Source: Solirubrobacterales bacterium (GTDB taxonomy: Bacteria; Actinomycetota; Thermoleophilia; Solirubrobacterales; 70-9). From it: DNA of 64,000 nucleotides. A model generated the notes under the pieces. The model was not told the origin of the DNA. It searched no databases and worked only from the letters and a program-made list of their open reading frames with translations. This document shows positions 24,889-33,548 of the stretch, in pieces. Where the stretch lies: the NCBI GenBank assembly GCA_030152805.1, contig JASLIG010000082.1, positions 1 to 64,000 of the forward strand, read 5' to 3'. Numbering within the stretch: position 1 is the first letter of the stretch; each line of letters opens with the position of its first letter. The position numbers and the translations under genes are program-made.

Positions 24889-26114
24889 GCCCACCGGCCG
24901 CGACCGCGGCGACTCGAGCGGGCGAGCGGGCGGTGCTGCTGATCGCGGTCCACAGCGCTGCCCCAGGTGGCGCCCAGGCAATGGCCCTGGCCCAGGCCGA
25001 GCACTTCGCCGGGCGCTGCACGATCGTCTCCGCTGTCCCCGACGGCCCGCTGCGCGAGCGCTTCGCTGCCTGCGGCGCGCTCGTCGCGCCGGCCCCGTCG
25101 TTGCCCACCTGGGGGGTTTCGCCCTGGCGCTGGGCGCTCCAGCTTGCCCGCAGTTGCGCCGACGCCCTGCGCCTGGCGAGGACGATTCGCCGTCACCGGG
25201 TGGACGCCGTGCTGACCAGCAGCACGGTGCTGTTGGCGCCGGTGCTCGCGGCCAGGCTCGCCGGGGTCCCGGCGTTCGCCCACGCGCGCGAGTGGCCGAC
25301 GAGCCGCTCCGGTGAAGCCGTGTTCGCCCTGCAGCGGCGCTGCGCCGACGTCGTGGTGGCGATCTCCGCCGGCGTCGCGGCGAGGTTTGCCGGCCGCGGT
25401 CGAGCCCGCGTGATCCGCATCGCGGACGGGATACCGGCTAGAACGGGCACGAGCGTTCCGAGTGCCCTCGGGGAACCGCTGCGACTCTGCGTGATCGGCA
25501 GCCTCACCGGCGGCGACGGCAAGGGGCAGCACCGGGCAGTGGAGACGCTTGCCCTGCTGGGCGAGCGCGGGATCGACGCGCGGCTCAGCGTCGTCGGACC
25601 GATCCTCGATCAAGCCTACGCCGAGCGCGTGCGCAGCACCGCCCGCGAGCGCGGGGTTGACGACCGTGTTGAACTGACCGGCCCGGTGGACGACGTACCG
25701 GCCCTGCTGGGCGAGCACGACGCGCTGCTCTTCTGCTCGAGCCAGGGCGCCGACGTGACCCCATTGGTGCTGATGGAGGCGCTGACCGAGCTGCGCCCGG
25801 TCGTCGCCACGGACGTGGGCAGCGTCGCCGAGGTCCTGCAAGGGGACTGCGGCGCCGTCGTCCCCGCGGGCGATCCGGACGCGATGGCGGCTGCGGTCGC
25901 CGCCCTCCTCGCCGATCCCGAGCGGGCGAGAGAACAGGCTCGGCGCGGTGCCGAGCGGGTGCGTTCCCACTACGACCGCGAGGCGGGGCTCGAGCAACTT
26001 TGGCGTGAGATCGTCGCCGAATGGGGCGCTCGCACCACCGCACAAGTTCCTCCGTCTTTCATCCGTTTCTCAGACGGTCGCCACGGTGATCCGATGGCAC
26101 AAGTCGACCGCTAG
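24885..26114 (+). CDS. Family 4 glycosyltransferase
   Basis: The 409-residue protein has the two-domain GT-B layout. The N-terminal domain begins 'VLLIAVHSAAPGGAQAMAL'; the C-terminal donor-binding domain includes 'LRLCVIGSLTGGDGKGQHRA', 'VELTGPVDDVPALLGEHDAL' and the acidic EX7E-type region 'TPLVLMEALTELRPVVATDV', typical of GT4 retaining enzymes. It would add a sugar from a nucleotide donor to the growing lipid-linked repeat. The GTG start is coupled to the membrane protein gene. Donor and acceptor cannot be predicted. Confidence 0.88.
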   Translation: MSPPAATAATRAGERAVLLIAVHSAAPGGAQAMALAQAEHFAGRCTIVSAVPDGPLRERFAACGALVAPAPSLPTWGVSPWRWALQLARSCADALRLARTIRRHRVDAVLTSSTVLLAPVLAARLAGVPAFAHAREWPTSRSGEAVFALQRRCADVVVAISAGVAARFAGRGRARVIRIADGIPARTGTSVPSALGEPLRLCVIGSLTGGDGKGQHRAVETLALLGERGIDARLSVVGPILDQAYAERVRSTARERGVDDRVELTGPVDDVPALLGEHDALLFCSSQGADVTPLVLMEALTELRPVVATDVGSVAEVLQGDCGAVVPAGDPDAMAAAVAALLADPERAREQARRGAERVRSHYDREAGLEQLWREIVAEWGARTTAQVPPSFIRFSDGRHGDPMAQVDR

Positions 26115-26120
26115 GACTGC

Positions 26121-26978
26121 GTGAACTTCATCTACTTCCTCAAAGAGCTCTGGCAACGGCGACTCGCCGTTCTCATCGCCGCGATCGCCTCGGCGCTGAT
26201 CGCGGTGCTCGTCGTCTACAACGTCGGCTTCTCGCCACCCGCGCTCGCCAAGCGCGACCACGTCGAAGCTCGCGGTTCGATCGAGATCCTGATCGACTCG
26301 GCGAAGTCCCCGATCGCAGACGTCGGCCGCAACCTCGAACCGCTGACGGCGCGAGCCGGCGTCTTCGCCCGCTATATCGCGGGCGGTAACGTGATCGCGC
26401 GGATTGGCAAGGCAACGGGCATTCCCGCCAAGCAGATCGAAGTGGCGGGGCCGGTGCCGCTGCCCGGCGAGGCGATCGGCGCCGCGGCACCACCGGCAAA
26501 ACTGCTGCCATACGGCATCGAAATCCTTCAGCGTGACGAGTTGCCGATCGTCAGCGTCGAAACCCGCGCGCCGACGGTCTCCGAGGCACGCGATCTCGCC
26601 GCCGCCGCACCGGCGGCGATCCGCGGGATCGTCACCGGCATCCAGGAGCAGCAGCGCGTCCCAGAGTCGAAGCGCGTGACCTTCCGGGTGCTCGGCCCGG
26701 CTCAAGCCGACGTCGCCACCGAAGCCCACGGCGCCAAGGTCGCCGCGGGGATCTTCATCGCGATCTTCGCCCTTGGAATCCTGCTGATCCTCGGCCTGCC
26801 GCGACTGGTCGACGCCTGGCACGCGACCGAGGCCGAGCCGCCCGCGCAAGATCAGTTCGGGATCCCGCGCATCCCTCCGTCTCTGCCGGACGACCCGGCC
26901 GCCCCACCTGCCCTCGCCCCCGCCGAGGCCATCGCTGAGCGAGCGCAGTTGGAGATGCGCCGCGGCGGCGATGTCTGA
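26121..26978 (+). CDS. Wzz-like polysaccharide chain-length/copolymerase protein
   Basis: The 285-residue protein has one membrane helix near the N-terminus (about residues 15-35, after 'FLKELWQRR') and a second near residues 210-230 ('GIFIAIFALGILLILGLP'), with a periplasm-side domain between and a Pro-rich cytoplasmic tail. This is the two-helix topology of Wzz/co-polymerase proteins that set polymer length. No kinase domain is attached. A paralogue is encoded at 30335; shared phrases include 'VFARYIAG/VFARFLAS' and 'LPIVSVETRAPT/LPIVSIFAQAPT'. The GTG start lies seven bases after the preceding gene; the stop overlaps the wzx ATG by 8 bp. Confidence 0.72.
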   Translation: MNFIYFLKELWQRRLAVLIAAIASALIAVLVVYNVGFSPPALAKRDHVEARGSIEILIDSAKSPIADVGRNLEPLTARAGVFARYIAGGNVIARIGKATGIPAKQIEVAGPVPLPGEAIGAAAPPAKLLPYGIEILQRDELPIVSVETRAPTVSEARDLAAAAPAAIRGIVTGIQEQQRVPESKRVTFRVLGPAQADVATEAHGAKVAAGIFIAIFALGILLILGLPRLVDAWHATEAEPPAQDQFGIPRIPPSLPDDPAAPPALAPAEAIAERAQLEMRRGGDV

Positions 26979-28524
26979 CGAGTCACAGGTCTCGCGCAGC
27001 GAGCTTCGCGAGGCGACGCTCGAGGGCGTGCGCTGGATCTCAGCGACCCGGCTCGCCTTCGAGGTCGTCGCCGTCGCCGGTGCGGTCGTGCTGGCCCACC
27101 TCGTGCCGCCGGCCGCCTACGGACGCTTCGCGATCGCCCTCGTCATCCCCGAGATCGCGCTCTCGCTGGTGAACGAGGGGCTCGGCACCCCCTTGGTGCG
27201 CCACCACAGCCCAACCTCCCGGCACACCGAGGGCACGATGGCGATCGGCGTGGTCGGTGGGCTGGTCCTGACCGCGCTGACGTACTTCGCAGCGCCGCTG
27301 GTCGCCGCGCCGCTGTTCGGTGCGGCGACGGCCGAGCTGATCCAGCTCTACTCGCCGGTGTTCACGATCGCCGGGGTGATGATCGTGCCGCTCGCGATGC
27401 TCCAGCGGCGGCTCGAGTTCAATCGGATCGGCATCTCCGAAGTGGTCTCCGCAGCTGTCACCACGGTGACCTCGATTGCGCTCGCCTTGCTTGGCCTCGA
27501 CGCAGAGGCCTTCGTGCTCGGCAGCCTCGCCGGCATCTTTGCCTGGGCGACCGTGCTGCTGCTCTTCGCCGGCGCCACGCCGCTGCCTTTCTGGCGCGGC
27601 GCCGAGATCAGGGAGATCGCGGCGACAGGGGTCCCGGCCGCTGGTGCCGGCCTGGCCGGCATCGGCAGCCGCAACGTCGACTACGCGATCCTCGGAGCCC
27701 GGCTCGCGCCCGCCCAGGTGGGCTTCTACTACCGCGCCTTCACGCTGGGGGTCGAATATGAGCGCAAGGTCAGCGGCATCGTCTCGCGCATCGCCTTCCC
27801 GGTCTACTCGCGGACCAAGGACATGTTCCACCTGCGTTCCGTGCGGCAGCGGATCGTGCGGCTGAACGCGACGCTGATCTTCCCGCTGATGGTCTTCTTC
27901 ATCGTCGTCGCGCCGGTTCTGGTGCCGTGGCTCTTCGGTGCGCGCTGGGAGCCGGCGGTCGTGCTCGCCCAGATCCTCGCCGTGGCGGGAATGGCGGGAA
28001 CCCTGAAGAACACGATCGATCCGCTCGTCCTCGCCGCGGGCCGGCCGCGCTCGTTGATGGTGTTCAACGTCTGCGAAGTCCTCCTCTATGCCGGCATGCT
28101 CTTCCTCGTCTCCGCGGGTGGCGACCTGGTCGTAGTCTGCGCCGCGGTCGCGGCGTTCCGGGTCGCGAGCTTGATCGGCTCCTACGCGTTCCTGCTCGGC
28201 CCCGTCCTCGAAAGCTCGCTCGTCGAGCTGCTCGACGACGCCGGCCCGGCGCTGCTCGCCTGCCTCGCCCTCGCCGCCGCGGCGCTGCCCGTGCGCATCT
28301 TCCTCGCCGCCGCGACCGTGCCGCTGCTGGCCGCCTGCGCGGTGGCCGGGTTCGCCGCCTACGGTCTGGTGCTGCGCCTGGTCAGCCCCGCCTCCTGGAA
28401 CGACCTGGTACTGATCGCCCGGCGCTTGGTTCCTAAGCTCGGCGCCCGGTCTCAGCGGCCGATGGCGATCAACGGCGAGCTGGCCGTCGGCATGCCCGCC
28501 GCCGCCTCGGGCGGCGGCGAATAG
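26971..28524 (+). CDS. Wzx-type polysaccharide flippase
   Basis: A 517-residue protein with about 12-14 hydrophobic helices, matching the polysaccharide biosynthesis flippase family (MOP superfamily). The opening 'GVRWISATRLAFEVVAVAG' and 'LVPPAAYGRFAIALVIPEIA' is the usual start of lipopolysaccharide-type flippases, and 'NTIDPLVLAAGRPR' lies near the middle of the second half. It would flip the undecaprenyl-linked repeat unit for polymerisation by the ligase/polymerase at 31171. Its last 73 bases overlap the 3' end of the oppositely oriented methyltransferase gene. Confidence 0.88.
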   Translation: MSDESQVSRSELREATLEGVRWISATRLAFEVVAVAGAVVLAHLVPPAAYGRFAIALVIPEIALSLVNEGLGTPLVRHHSPTSRHTEGTMAIGVVGGLVLTALTYFAAPLVAAPLFGAATAELIQLYSPVFTIAGVMIVPLAMLQRRLEFNRIGISEVVSAAVTTVTSIALALLGLDAEAFVLGSLAGIFAWATVLLLFAGATPLPFWRGAEIREIAATGVPAAGAGLAGIGSRNVDYAILGARLAPAQVGFYYRAFTLGVEYERKVSGIVSRIAFPVYSRTKDMFHLRSVRQRIVRLNATLIFPLMVFFIVVAPVLVPWLFGARWEPAVVLAQILAVAGMAGTLKNTIDPLVLAAGRPRSLMVFNVCEVLLYAGMLFLVSAGGDLVVVCAAVAAFRVASLIGSYAFLLGPVLESSLVELLDDAGPALLACLALAAAALPVRIFLAAATVPLLAACAVAGFAAYGLVLRLVSPASWNDLVLIARRLVPKLGARSQRPMAINGELAVGMPAAASGGGE

Positions 28525-29270
28525 GCCTTGCGAGCGATCACGATGAACTCGTGGTTGTTGGTCTCGGTCGCGACGACCTCGAAGGGCAGTCCGTAGGCCT
28601 CCCGGCTGCGCAGGATCAGGGCCAGGAACGAATTCAGGGTGAAGGTGTGAAAGTGGATCGAGTAATCCTGGGATTCGAGGGCTGCCGCATGGCCTGAGAC
28701 CTCGTCCTCGGGGACCTTGATCGCGAAACGCGACCATTCCTCGTAGTGCTGGGCGCGGGAGTCCGCCGGCCCCTGCTCGTGATCGAGCAGGAGGTGCTCG
28801 AGCGAGGTCTCCTCGCGATCGCGGTCGAAATCCGTGCGGCGCCGGTCGGGCGCCGCGAGGTAGAGGATTCCTCCCTCGCGCAGCACCCTTGCGTGGGCCA
28901 GCAGGGCCCCGATCGGGTCCTGGCAGTGCTCGATCAGGTGGTTGACGACGACGAAGTCCATCGAGTCCGAGGGCACGGAGGCGAGCGCCTCACCGTCGTC
29001 GATGAAGTCCGGGGTGACGAGGTCATACTCGTTCAGCTCCGGGTAGTGGGCGCGGAGTTCCTCGACGCCCATCCGGTCGACGTAGCGGGCGCGGGCGCCG
29101 CGCGGCAAGGCCAGTGGCAAGTGCAGCGCTCCGACCTCGAGCCCGTCGCCCTGCAGGTAGCGCCCAGCCAAGTGGCGGCGGACGGCCACATGGCGGCGCT
29201 CGGAGGCGAATATGACGCGCCGGGTGGCGTCCTTCGCGCGCCTCACCTTTCGCCGCAGCGTGGTGTGCAT
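28452..29270 (-). CDS. SAM-dependent methyltransferase (class I, type 11-like)
   Basis: The protein of about 272 residues has a Rossmann-like methyltransferase core: 'LEVGALHLPLALPRGARARY' stands for motif I, an acidic loop follows, and 'MDFVVVNHLIEHCQDPIGAL' with 'VLREGGILYLAAPDRR' are the typical motifs of type 11 enzymes. Relatives in polysaccharide clusters methylate sugars or act on lipid-linked glycans. I chose the ATG at 29270; an in-frame start at 29312 would add 14 basic residues. Transcribed against its neighbours, it overlaps the end of wzx by 73 bp and diverges from the glycosyltransferase gene at 29345. Confidence 0.8.
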   Translation of the reverse strand: MHTTLRRKVRRAKDATRRVIFASERRHVAVRRHLAGRYLQGDGLEVGALHLPLALPRGARARYVDRMGVEELRAHYPELNEYDLVTPDFIDDGEALASVPSDSMDFVVVNHLIEHCQDPIGALLAHARVLREGGILYLAAPDRRRTDFDRDREETSLEHLLLDHEQGPADSRAQHYEEWSRFAIKVPEDEVSGHAAALESQDYSIHFHTFTLNSFLALILRSREAYGLPFEVVATETNNHEFIVIARKAYSPPPEAAAGMPTASSPLIAIGR

Positions 29271-29344
29271 GCTGAGACAACGTTGTGCCCGCTTCGGCGC
29301 TTTCGCGCGCAAGCGCGGCGGCCCGACGCTCGTTTCTCGGTCGG

Positions 29345-30271
29345 ATGTCCGAACACCGCCTGCTGATCATCACCCCGGTGCGCAACGAGGCCGCCCACAT
29401 CGAGTGGGTGGCCCGCGGCCTGGCCGAACAGAGGCGGCGGCCCGAGCACTGGTTGGTCGTCGACGACGGCTCCGACGACGAGACGCCGGAGATCCTCCGG
29501 CGTCTCTGCACCGAACTCGACTTCATGCGCGTCGTCTCGACCCCGCCCGGCTTCACCGCCCAGGCGAGCGACCGGCTCGCGGTTGCCGCCGCCCCGCGCG
29601 CCTTCAACTACGGGCTGCACACGATCGATCCCCGCGACCTCTCGCTCTTCACCCACATCGGCAAGCTCGACGGCGACGTCGAGCTGCGCCCCGACTACTT
29701 CGCCGCGATCCTCGCCGAGTTCGACCGCAACCCGGCGCTCGGCATCGCCGGCGGCGTCGTGCTGGAGAAGCACGACGGCGAGTGGGGGCCAACCGCCAGC
29801 GCCCGCGAGCACGTGCGCGGCGCGCTCAAGCTCTACACCCGCGAGTGCTTCGACACGATCGGCGGCGTTTGGGAGCGGCTTGGTTGGGACGGGATCGACG
29901 AGGTGGCGGCCCGCATGCACGGGTTCGAGACCCGCTCCTTCGACCACGCTGAGGCGCTGCACTACAGGCACACCGGCAGCGCCGACGGTCGCCTGCGCGG
30001 CCACGTGCGCTGGGGGGAAGCCCACTGGATCCTGCGGCACGGCCTGCCCTGGACGCTGGCGCGGGCCGGCAAGGTCGCATGGGTAAAGCCCCGCGGCGCC
30101 TCCGGGGCCGCCTACCTCTACGGCTACGGGCGGGCCGCCGTGCGCCGGGTCCCGCGCGTCGATATCGAGGGCTACAGGAGGTTCGTCCGCGCCGAGCAGC
30201 ACCGCCGCATCCTCGAGCGCCTGCGCCGGACGACACCGCCCCGGCGCCCGATCGCCCCCTCGGGGGGATGA
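29345..30271 (+). CDS. Family 2 glycosyltransferase
   Basis: The 308-residue GT-A enzyme begins 'LLIITPVRNEAAHIEWVARG', with 'WLVVDDGSDDETPEILRRL' as the nucleotide-binding motif and 'GKLDGDVELRPDYFA' holding the DxD-type metal site. A 'WERLGWDGIDEVAARMHG' segment represents the acceptor-side motif. It resembles enzymes that add sugars to polysaccharide repeat units. The ATG at 29345 gives the family N-terminus. It lies 64 bases before the second Wzz-like gene, probably in one transcript. Confidence 0.87.
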   Translation: MSEHRLLIITPVRNEAAHIEWVARGLAEQRRRPEHWLVVDDGSDDETPEILRRLCTELDFMRVVSTPPGFTAQASDRLAVAAAPRAFNYGLHTIDPRDLSLFTHIGKLDGDVELRPDYFAAILAEFDRNPALGIAGGVVLEKHDGEWGPTASAREHVRGALKLYTRECFDTIGGVWERLGWDGIDEVAARMHGFETRSFDHAEALHYRHTGSADGRLRGHVRWGEAHWILRHGLPWTLARAGKVAWVKPRGASGAAYLYGYGRAAVRRVPRVDIEGYRRFVRAEQHRRILERLRRTTPPRRPIAPSGG

Positions 30272-30334
30272 AAGAAGGCCACTGCGCGAGTCGTTCCTAG
30301 TTCGCGGTGTGCAAGCCACGCCGAGCCTCACACC

Positions 30335-31171
30335 ATGGAACTGGCGCGAACCCTCAAGACCCTCTGGATCCGGCGTCGCCTGGTCGCCCTCGGCGCGCTG
30401 ATCGCGGCGCTCGCCGCCCTGCTCAGCGTCTACAGCGTCGGGCTGTTCCCACCGTCATTGAACAGCCGCACGAACGTCTTCGCCACCGCCTCGACCCAGC
30501 TGCTGGTCGATACCCCAGATTCCGCCTTCGCCGACCTCGCCAACGACCTGACGCCGCTGGAGACCCGCGCCAGCGTCTTCGCCCGCTTCTTGGCGAGCCC
30601 GGCCTCGCTGCAGCTGATCGCCCGCGAAGCCCACGTGCCGCTCGAGTCGATCGAGGCGCAGGGGCCCTACGACATCAACCTGCCGGTGATCCAGCAGGAG
30701 CCGACCGCCGGCCAGCGCAGCTCCCAGATCATCGGTGAGGGCGCCCTCTACCGGCTTCGCTTCGAGAACAACCCGGTGCTGCCGATCGTCTCGATCTTCG
30801 CCCAGGCGCCGACGAAAGCCGAGGCGATCGCCCTTGCCGACGCGGCGCCCCGCGCTCTGCGCCGCTACATCGACCAGATCCAAACCGAGCAGGACACCCC
30901 GCCCGACCGCCGCGTGACGATTCGCAAGCTCGGCGACGCGACCGGCGGCGTGGTCAACGAGGGCGCCAACCTGCAGATCGCCCTGCTCGTCTTCGTCGTC
31001 GTCTTCGGCGCCTGGTGCATGCTGCTGATCCCCGCCCAAACGATCGCGCGCGGCTGGCGCGAGGCGAACGCCTACGGCGCCAGCTCCAACGGCGGCTCCC
31101 GGGCGGCGGACTACGAGCACGAGCCACAGCGGGGGTTCGGCTACCCGGGCGAGCACGAGCGGGTGCGCTGA
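30335..31171 (+). CDS. Second Wzz-like chain-length/copolymerase protein
   Basis: This 278-residue paralogue of the protein at 26121 has the same topology: a membrane helix at about residues 17-37, an extracytoplasmic domain, and a second helix near residues 212-232 ('LQIALLVFVVVFGAWCMLLI'). Shared stretches such as 'NDLTPLETRASVFARFLASP' and 'EAIALADAAPRALRRYI' show common descent. There is no Walker motif, so no tyrosine-kinase part. The stop overlaps the ligase ATG by one base. Two copies around wzx may set different chain lengths or form a mixed ring. Confidence 0.72.
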   Translation: MELARTLKTLWIRRRLVALGALIAALAALLSVYSVGLFPPSLNSRTNVFATASTQLLVDTPDSAFADLANDLTPLETRASVFARFLASPASLQLIAREAHVPLESIEAQGPYDINLPVIQQEPTAGQRSSQIIGEGALYRLRFENNPVLPIVSIFAQAPTKAEAIALADAAPRALRRYIDQIQTEQDTPPDRRVTIRKLGDATGGVVNEGANLQIALLVFVVVFGAWCMLLIPAQTIARGWREANAYGASSNGGSRAADYEHEPQRGFGYPGEHERVR

Positions 31172-32556
31172 TGCGGGCGCCGTCCCGGCCCGCGCCGATC
31201 GGGGACGACGCCTGGCCGCGCACGCGGCGCCCGCTGCCCTGGCTGTTCGCGGGCCTGCTGGTGATGATCTTCCTCGTTCCCTTCGACGCGATCCACCTCG
31301 ACGTCGCCCTGCCGTTCAGCTCGAACCTCGACCGTTTCATGGTGATGGCGATCGTCGCCGTCTGGGCGATCGGGGCGGCGGTGGGGCGCAAGGAGGCGGT
31401 CGAACGCCTGCGACCGGCGGGCTGGGCGGTCGGGATGATCGCCTTCCTGCTCGTCGCCGTGGCCAGTATCGCCTTCAACGTCGAGCGGATCACCAACCTC
31501 GGCGAGTGGAAAGACGCCCAGAACCATCTCGCCGTGCTCTTCTCACTGGGCGCGGTCTTCGCGGTGGTGACGCTGAACCTGCGCGCGGCCGAGCTGCGCC
31601 CGTTCTCGATCCTGATCGTGGTGCTCGCCGTGATCACGGCAACCGGGACGATCTACGAGAAGAAGACCGGCTACAACGTCTTCTACGAAACCTCGGCGGC
31701 CGTCTTCTCGCCGATCGCCACGGTCGAACCGTCGCCGACCGACGTCAACCCCGACCCGACCACGACGCCGCGGCCGACGATCACCGGCCCGACCCGGCAC
31801 GCGCTCTCGGTGACCTCGATCCTCGGCATGGCGCTGCCGTTCGCGGTCGTGCTGGCGGCGATCGGCGCCGATCGTCGCCGGCGCCTCCTCTGGGGCCTCG
31901 CCGCCTGCGTGATCATCGCCGGGGCGCTGATAACACAGCGAAAGTCGGGGGCCGTCGTGCCCGCGATGGCGCTCCTCGTCCTGTTCGTCCTGCGCCCGCG
32001 CCAGCTGCTCAGGCTGGCCCCGTTTGGCATCGTCGCGCTGGCGATCGCGCTGGCGATCGCGCCGGGGATCTTCAGCACGGTCCGCGAGCTCGGCCAGACC
32101 TCGAACCAGGACTCCACCGAGGGGCGAACCTCCGACTACCCGGCGGTGACGCCCGACATCCTCACCAGGCCGATCCTCGGGCGCGGCTTCGGCACGCTCG
32201 ACTCCGAACGCGTCGACACCTACCGGATCTTCGACAACGAGTACCTGGGGCAGCTCTTCCAGGTCGGCGCCCTCGGCCTGCTCGCCTTCATCGCGATGAT
32301 CGTGACGCCGCTGTTCGTGGCGCGCTCGGTGTTGCGCTCCGACGACCCGGTCCGCGGACCGCCGGCGCTCGCCGCCGGCGCGGCCTGCCTCGCCTTCGGC
32401 GTGGCCTGCGCGCTCTACGACATCCTCACCTTCCCGCAGGCGCCCTACCTGTTCCTCTTCATGGCGGCGATGTGCACCTGCGCGGCCTCGGTCGAAGTCC
32501 CGGCCGGGTGGACGGCGCAGGCACCCGCCTTCATGCGCCGGGCGGTGCCGGCGTGA
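31171..32556 (+). CDS. O-antigen ligase/polymerase family membrane protein
   Basis: The 461-residue protein has about ten to twelve membrane helices. The long exported loop and the Wzy_C/WaaL-type region around 'DILTRPILGRGFGTLDSERV' and 'FDNEYLGQLFQVGALGLLAF' identify the O-antigen ligase-like family, members of which polymerise or ligate undecaprenyl-linked glycans. A Pro/Thr-rich stretch ('VEPSPTDVNPDPTTTPRPT') sits in an external loop. With the flippase and Wzz-like proteins it completes a Wzx/Wzy-type assembly line. ATG at 31171 shares one base with the preceding stop. Confidence 0.87.
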   Translation: MRAPSRPAPIGDDAWPRTRRPLPWLFAGLLVMIFLVPFDAIHLDVALPFSSNLDRFMVMAIVAVWAIGAAVGRKEAVERLRPAGWAVGMIAFLLVAVASIAFNVERITNLGEWKDAQNHLAVLFSLGAVFAVVTLNLRAAELRPFSILIVVLAVITATGTIYEKKTGYNVFYETSAAVFSPIATVEPSPTDVNPDPTTTPRPTITGPTRHALSVTSILGMALPFAVVLAAIGADRRRRLLWGLAACVIIAGALITQRKSGAVVPAMALLVLFVLRPRQLLRLAPFGIVALAIALAIAPGIFSTVRELGQTSNQDSTEGRTSDYPAVTPDILTRPILGRGFGTLDSERVDTYRIFDNEYLGQLFQVGALGLLAFIAMIVTPLFVARSVLRSDDPVRGPPALAAGAACLAFGVACALYDILTFPQAPYLFLFMAAMCTCAASVEVPAGWTAQAPAFMRRAVPA

Positions 32557-33542
32557 GCGAGGCAAGGCCCGACTTGAGCTTCGTGATCGTCACCCACAAC
32601 GGTCGCGAGATGGCGCTGCGCACACTGCGCTCGGCCCGCGCCTCGCTGGGCGATCTGGAGGCCGAGTGGATCGTCGCCGACAGCGCCTCGAGCGACGGAA
32701 CGCCGGAGGCGATCGAGCGCGAGTTCGGCGACGTCGAAGTGCTCCGCGTCCCGAACCGCGGCTTCGCCGCCGCCAACAACGTCGGCATCGCCTGGGCGCA
32801 GGGCCGCTACGTCCTCCTGCTCAACCCCGACGTCGAGGTCGCCGAGGGCAGCTTCGCAGGGCTGGTCGAGGCGCTCGATTCGCGGCCCGACGTCGGCATC
32901 GCCAGCGTGATCCAGCGCGGCTCCGACGGCGAGCTGCAGTTCTCGATGCGCCGCTTCCCATCGCCCGGCAGGGACCTCGGCGAGTCGCTCTTCGCCGCCC
33001 ACTGGCCGATCTTCAGGTCCCTGCAGGAGCTCGACGTGCGGGCCGAGCGCTACCGCTTCGAGACCTCGACCGACTGGGCCGTCGGCGCCTTCCTCTGCGC
33101 GCGCGCCGAGGCAATCGCCTCTATCGGTCCGATGGACGAGCGCTTCTTTCTCTACTCGGAGGAGATCGACTGGTGCCTGCGGGCCCACCAGGCCGGCTGG
33201 GACGTGCGCCACCTGCCGGTGATGACGGTCACCCACCACGCCGGCCGCCGCGATCGCGGTGACCTGATGGCCCAGCTCGCCCACTCGCGCTCGCTCTTTG
33301 CCCGCAAGCACCACGGCGGGCTCGAAGCGCTCGGCATCCATGCCGCGCTCGCCCTTGGCCACGTGCTGCGGATCGCGCTGCGTGTCCCGCGGGTGCCGTT
33401 CGACGCCGCCGCACGGACGCGGATCGGCGCCGAGACCAGGGCGCTACGCGTCCTGCTCGGTCTTGGCCGGCCGCCGCTGCGGGCCGAGCCGCCCCCGCGG
33501 CCGAGCGACTCGCCCGCCGCCGTCCTCGACGAAGCGAGGTAG
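32553..33542 (+). CDS. Family 2 glycosyltransferase, rhamnosyltransferase-like
   Basis: The 329-residue protein has the GT2 rhamnosyltransferase (WbbL-like) pattern: 'LSFVIVTHNGREMALRTLRS', 'NRGFAAANNVGIAWAQGRYV', 'LLLNPDVEV' and the acceptor motif 'DERFFLYSEEIDWCLRAHQ'. It probably transfers a deoxyhexose to the repeat unit, although donor choice cannot be read directly. The GTG at 32553 overlaps the ligase stop as GTGA. Its stop codon, TAG at 33540-33542, lies three bases before the unusual start of the amidotransferase gene and in the same frame. Confidence 0.88.
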   Translation: MSEARPDLSFVIVTHNGREMALRTLRSARASLGDLEAEWIVADSASSDGTPEAIEREFGDVEVLRVPNRGFAAANNVGIAWAQGRYVLLLNPDVEVAEGSFAGLVEALDSRPDVGIASVIQRGSDGELQFSMRRFPSPGRDLGESLFAAHWPIFRSLQELDVRAERYRFETSTDWAVGAFLCARAEAIASIGPMDERFFLYSEEIDWCLRAHQAGWDVRHLPVMTVTHHAGRRDRGDLMAQLAHSRSLFARKHHGGLEALGIHAALALGHVLRIALRVPRVPFDAAARTRIGAETRALRVLLGLGRPPLRAEPPPRPSDSPAAVLDEAR

Positions 33543-33548
33543 ACCATC
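33536..33548 (+). promoter_or_regulatory. Ribosome-binding site placed for an AUC start codon
   Basis: GAGG at 33536-33539 is followed by a 6-nt spacer and ATC at 33546-33548. The next codons are TGC GGC ATC, i.e. the Cys-Gly-Ile that must follow the initiator in class II amidotransferases. The in-frame TAG at 33540-33542 rules out any start further upstream, and the next conventional start (GTG, 33588) would remove the catalytic Cys. The spacing therefore supports AUC as initiator. Confidence 0.6.
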
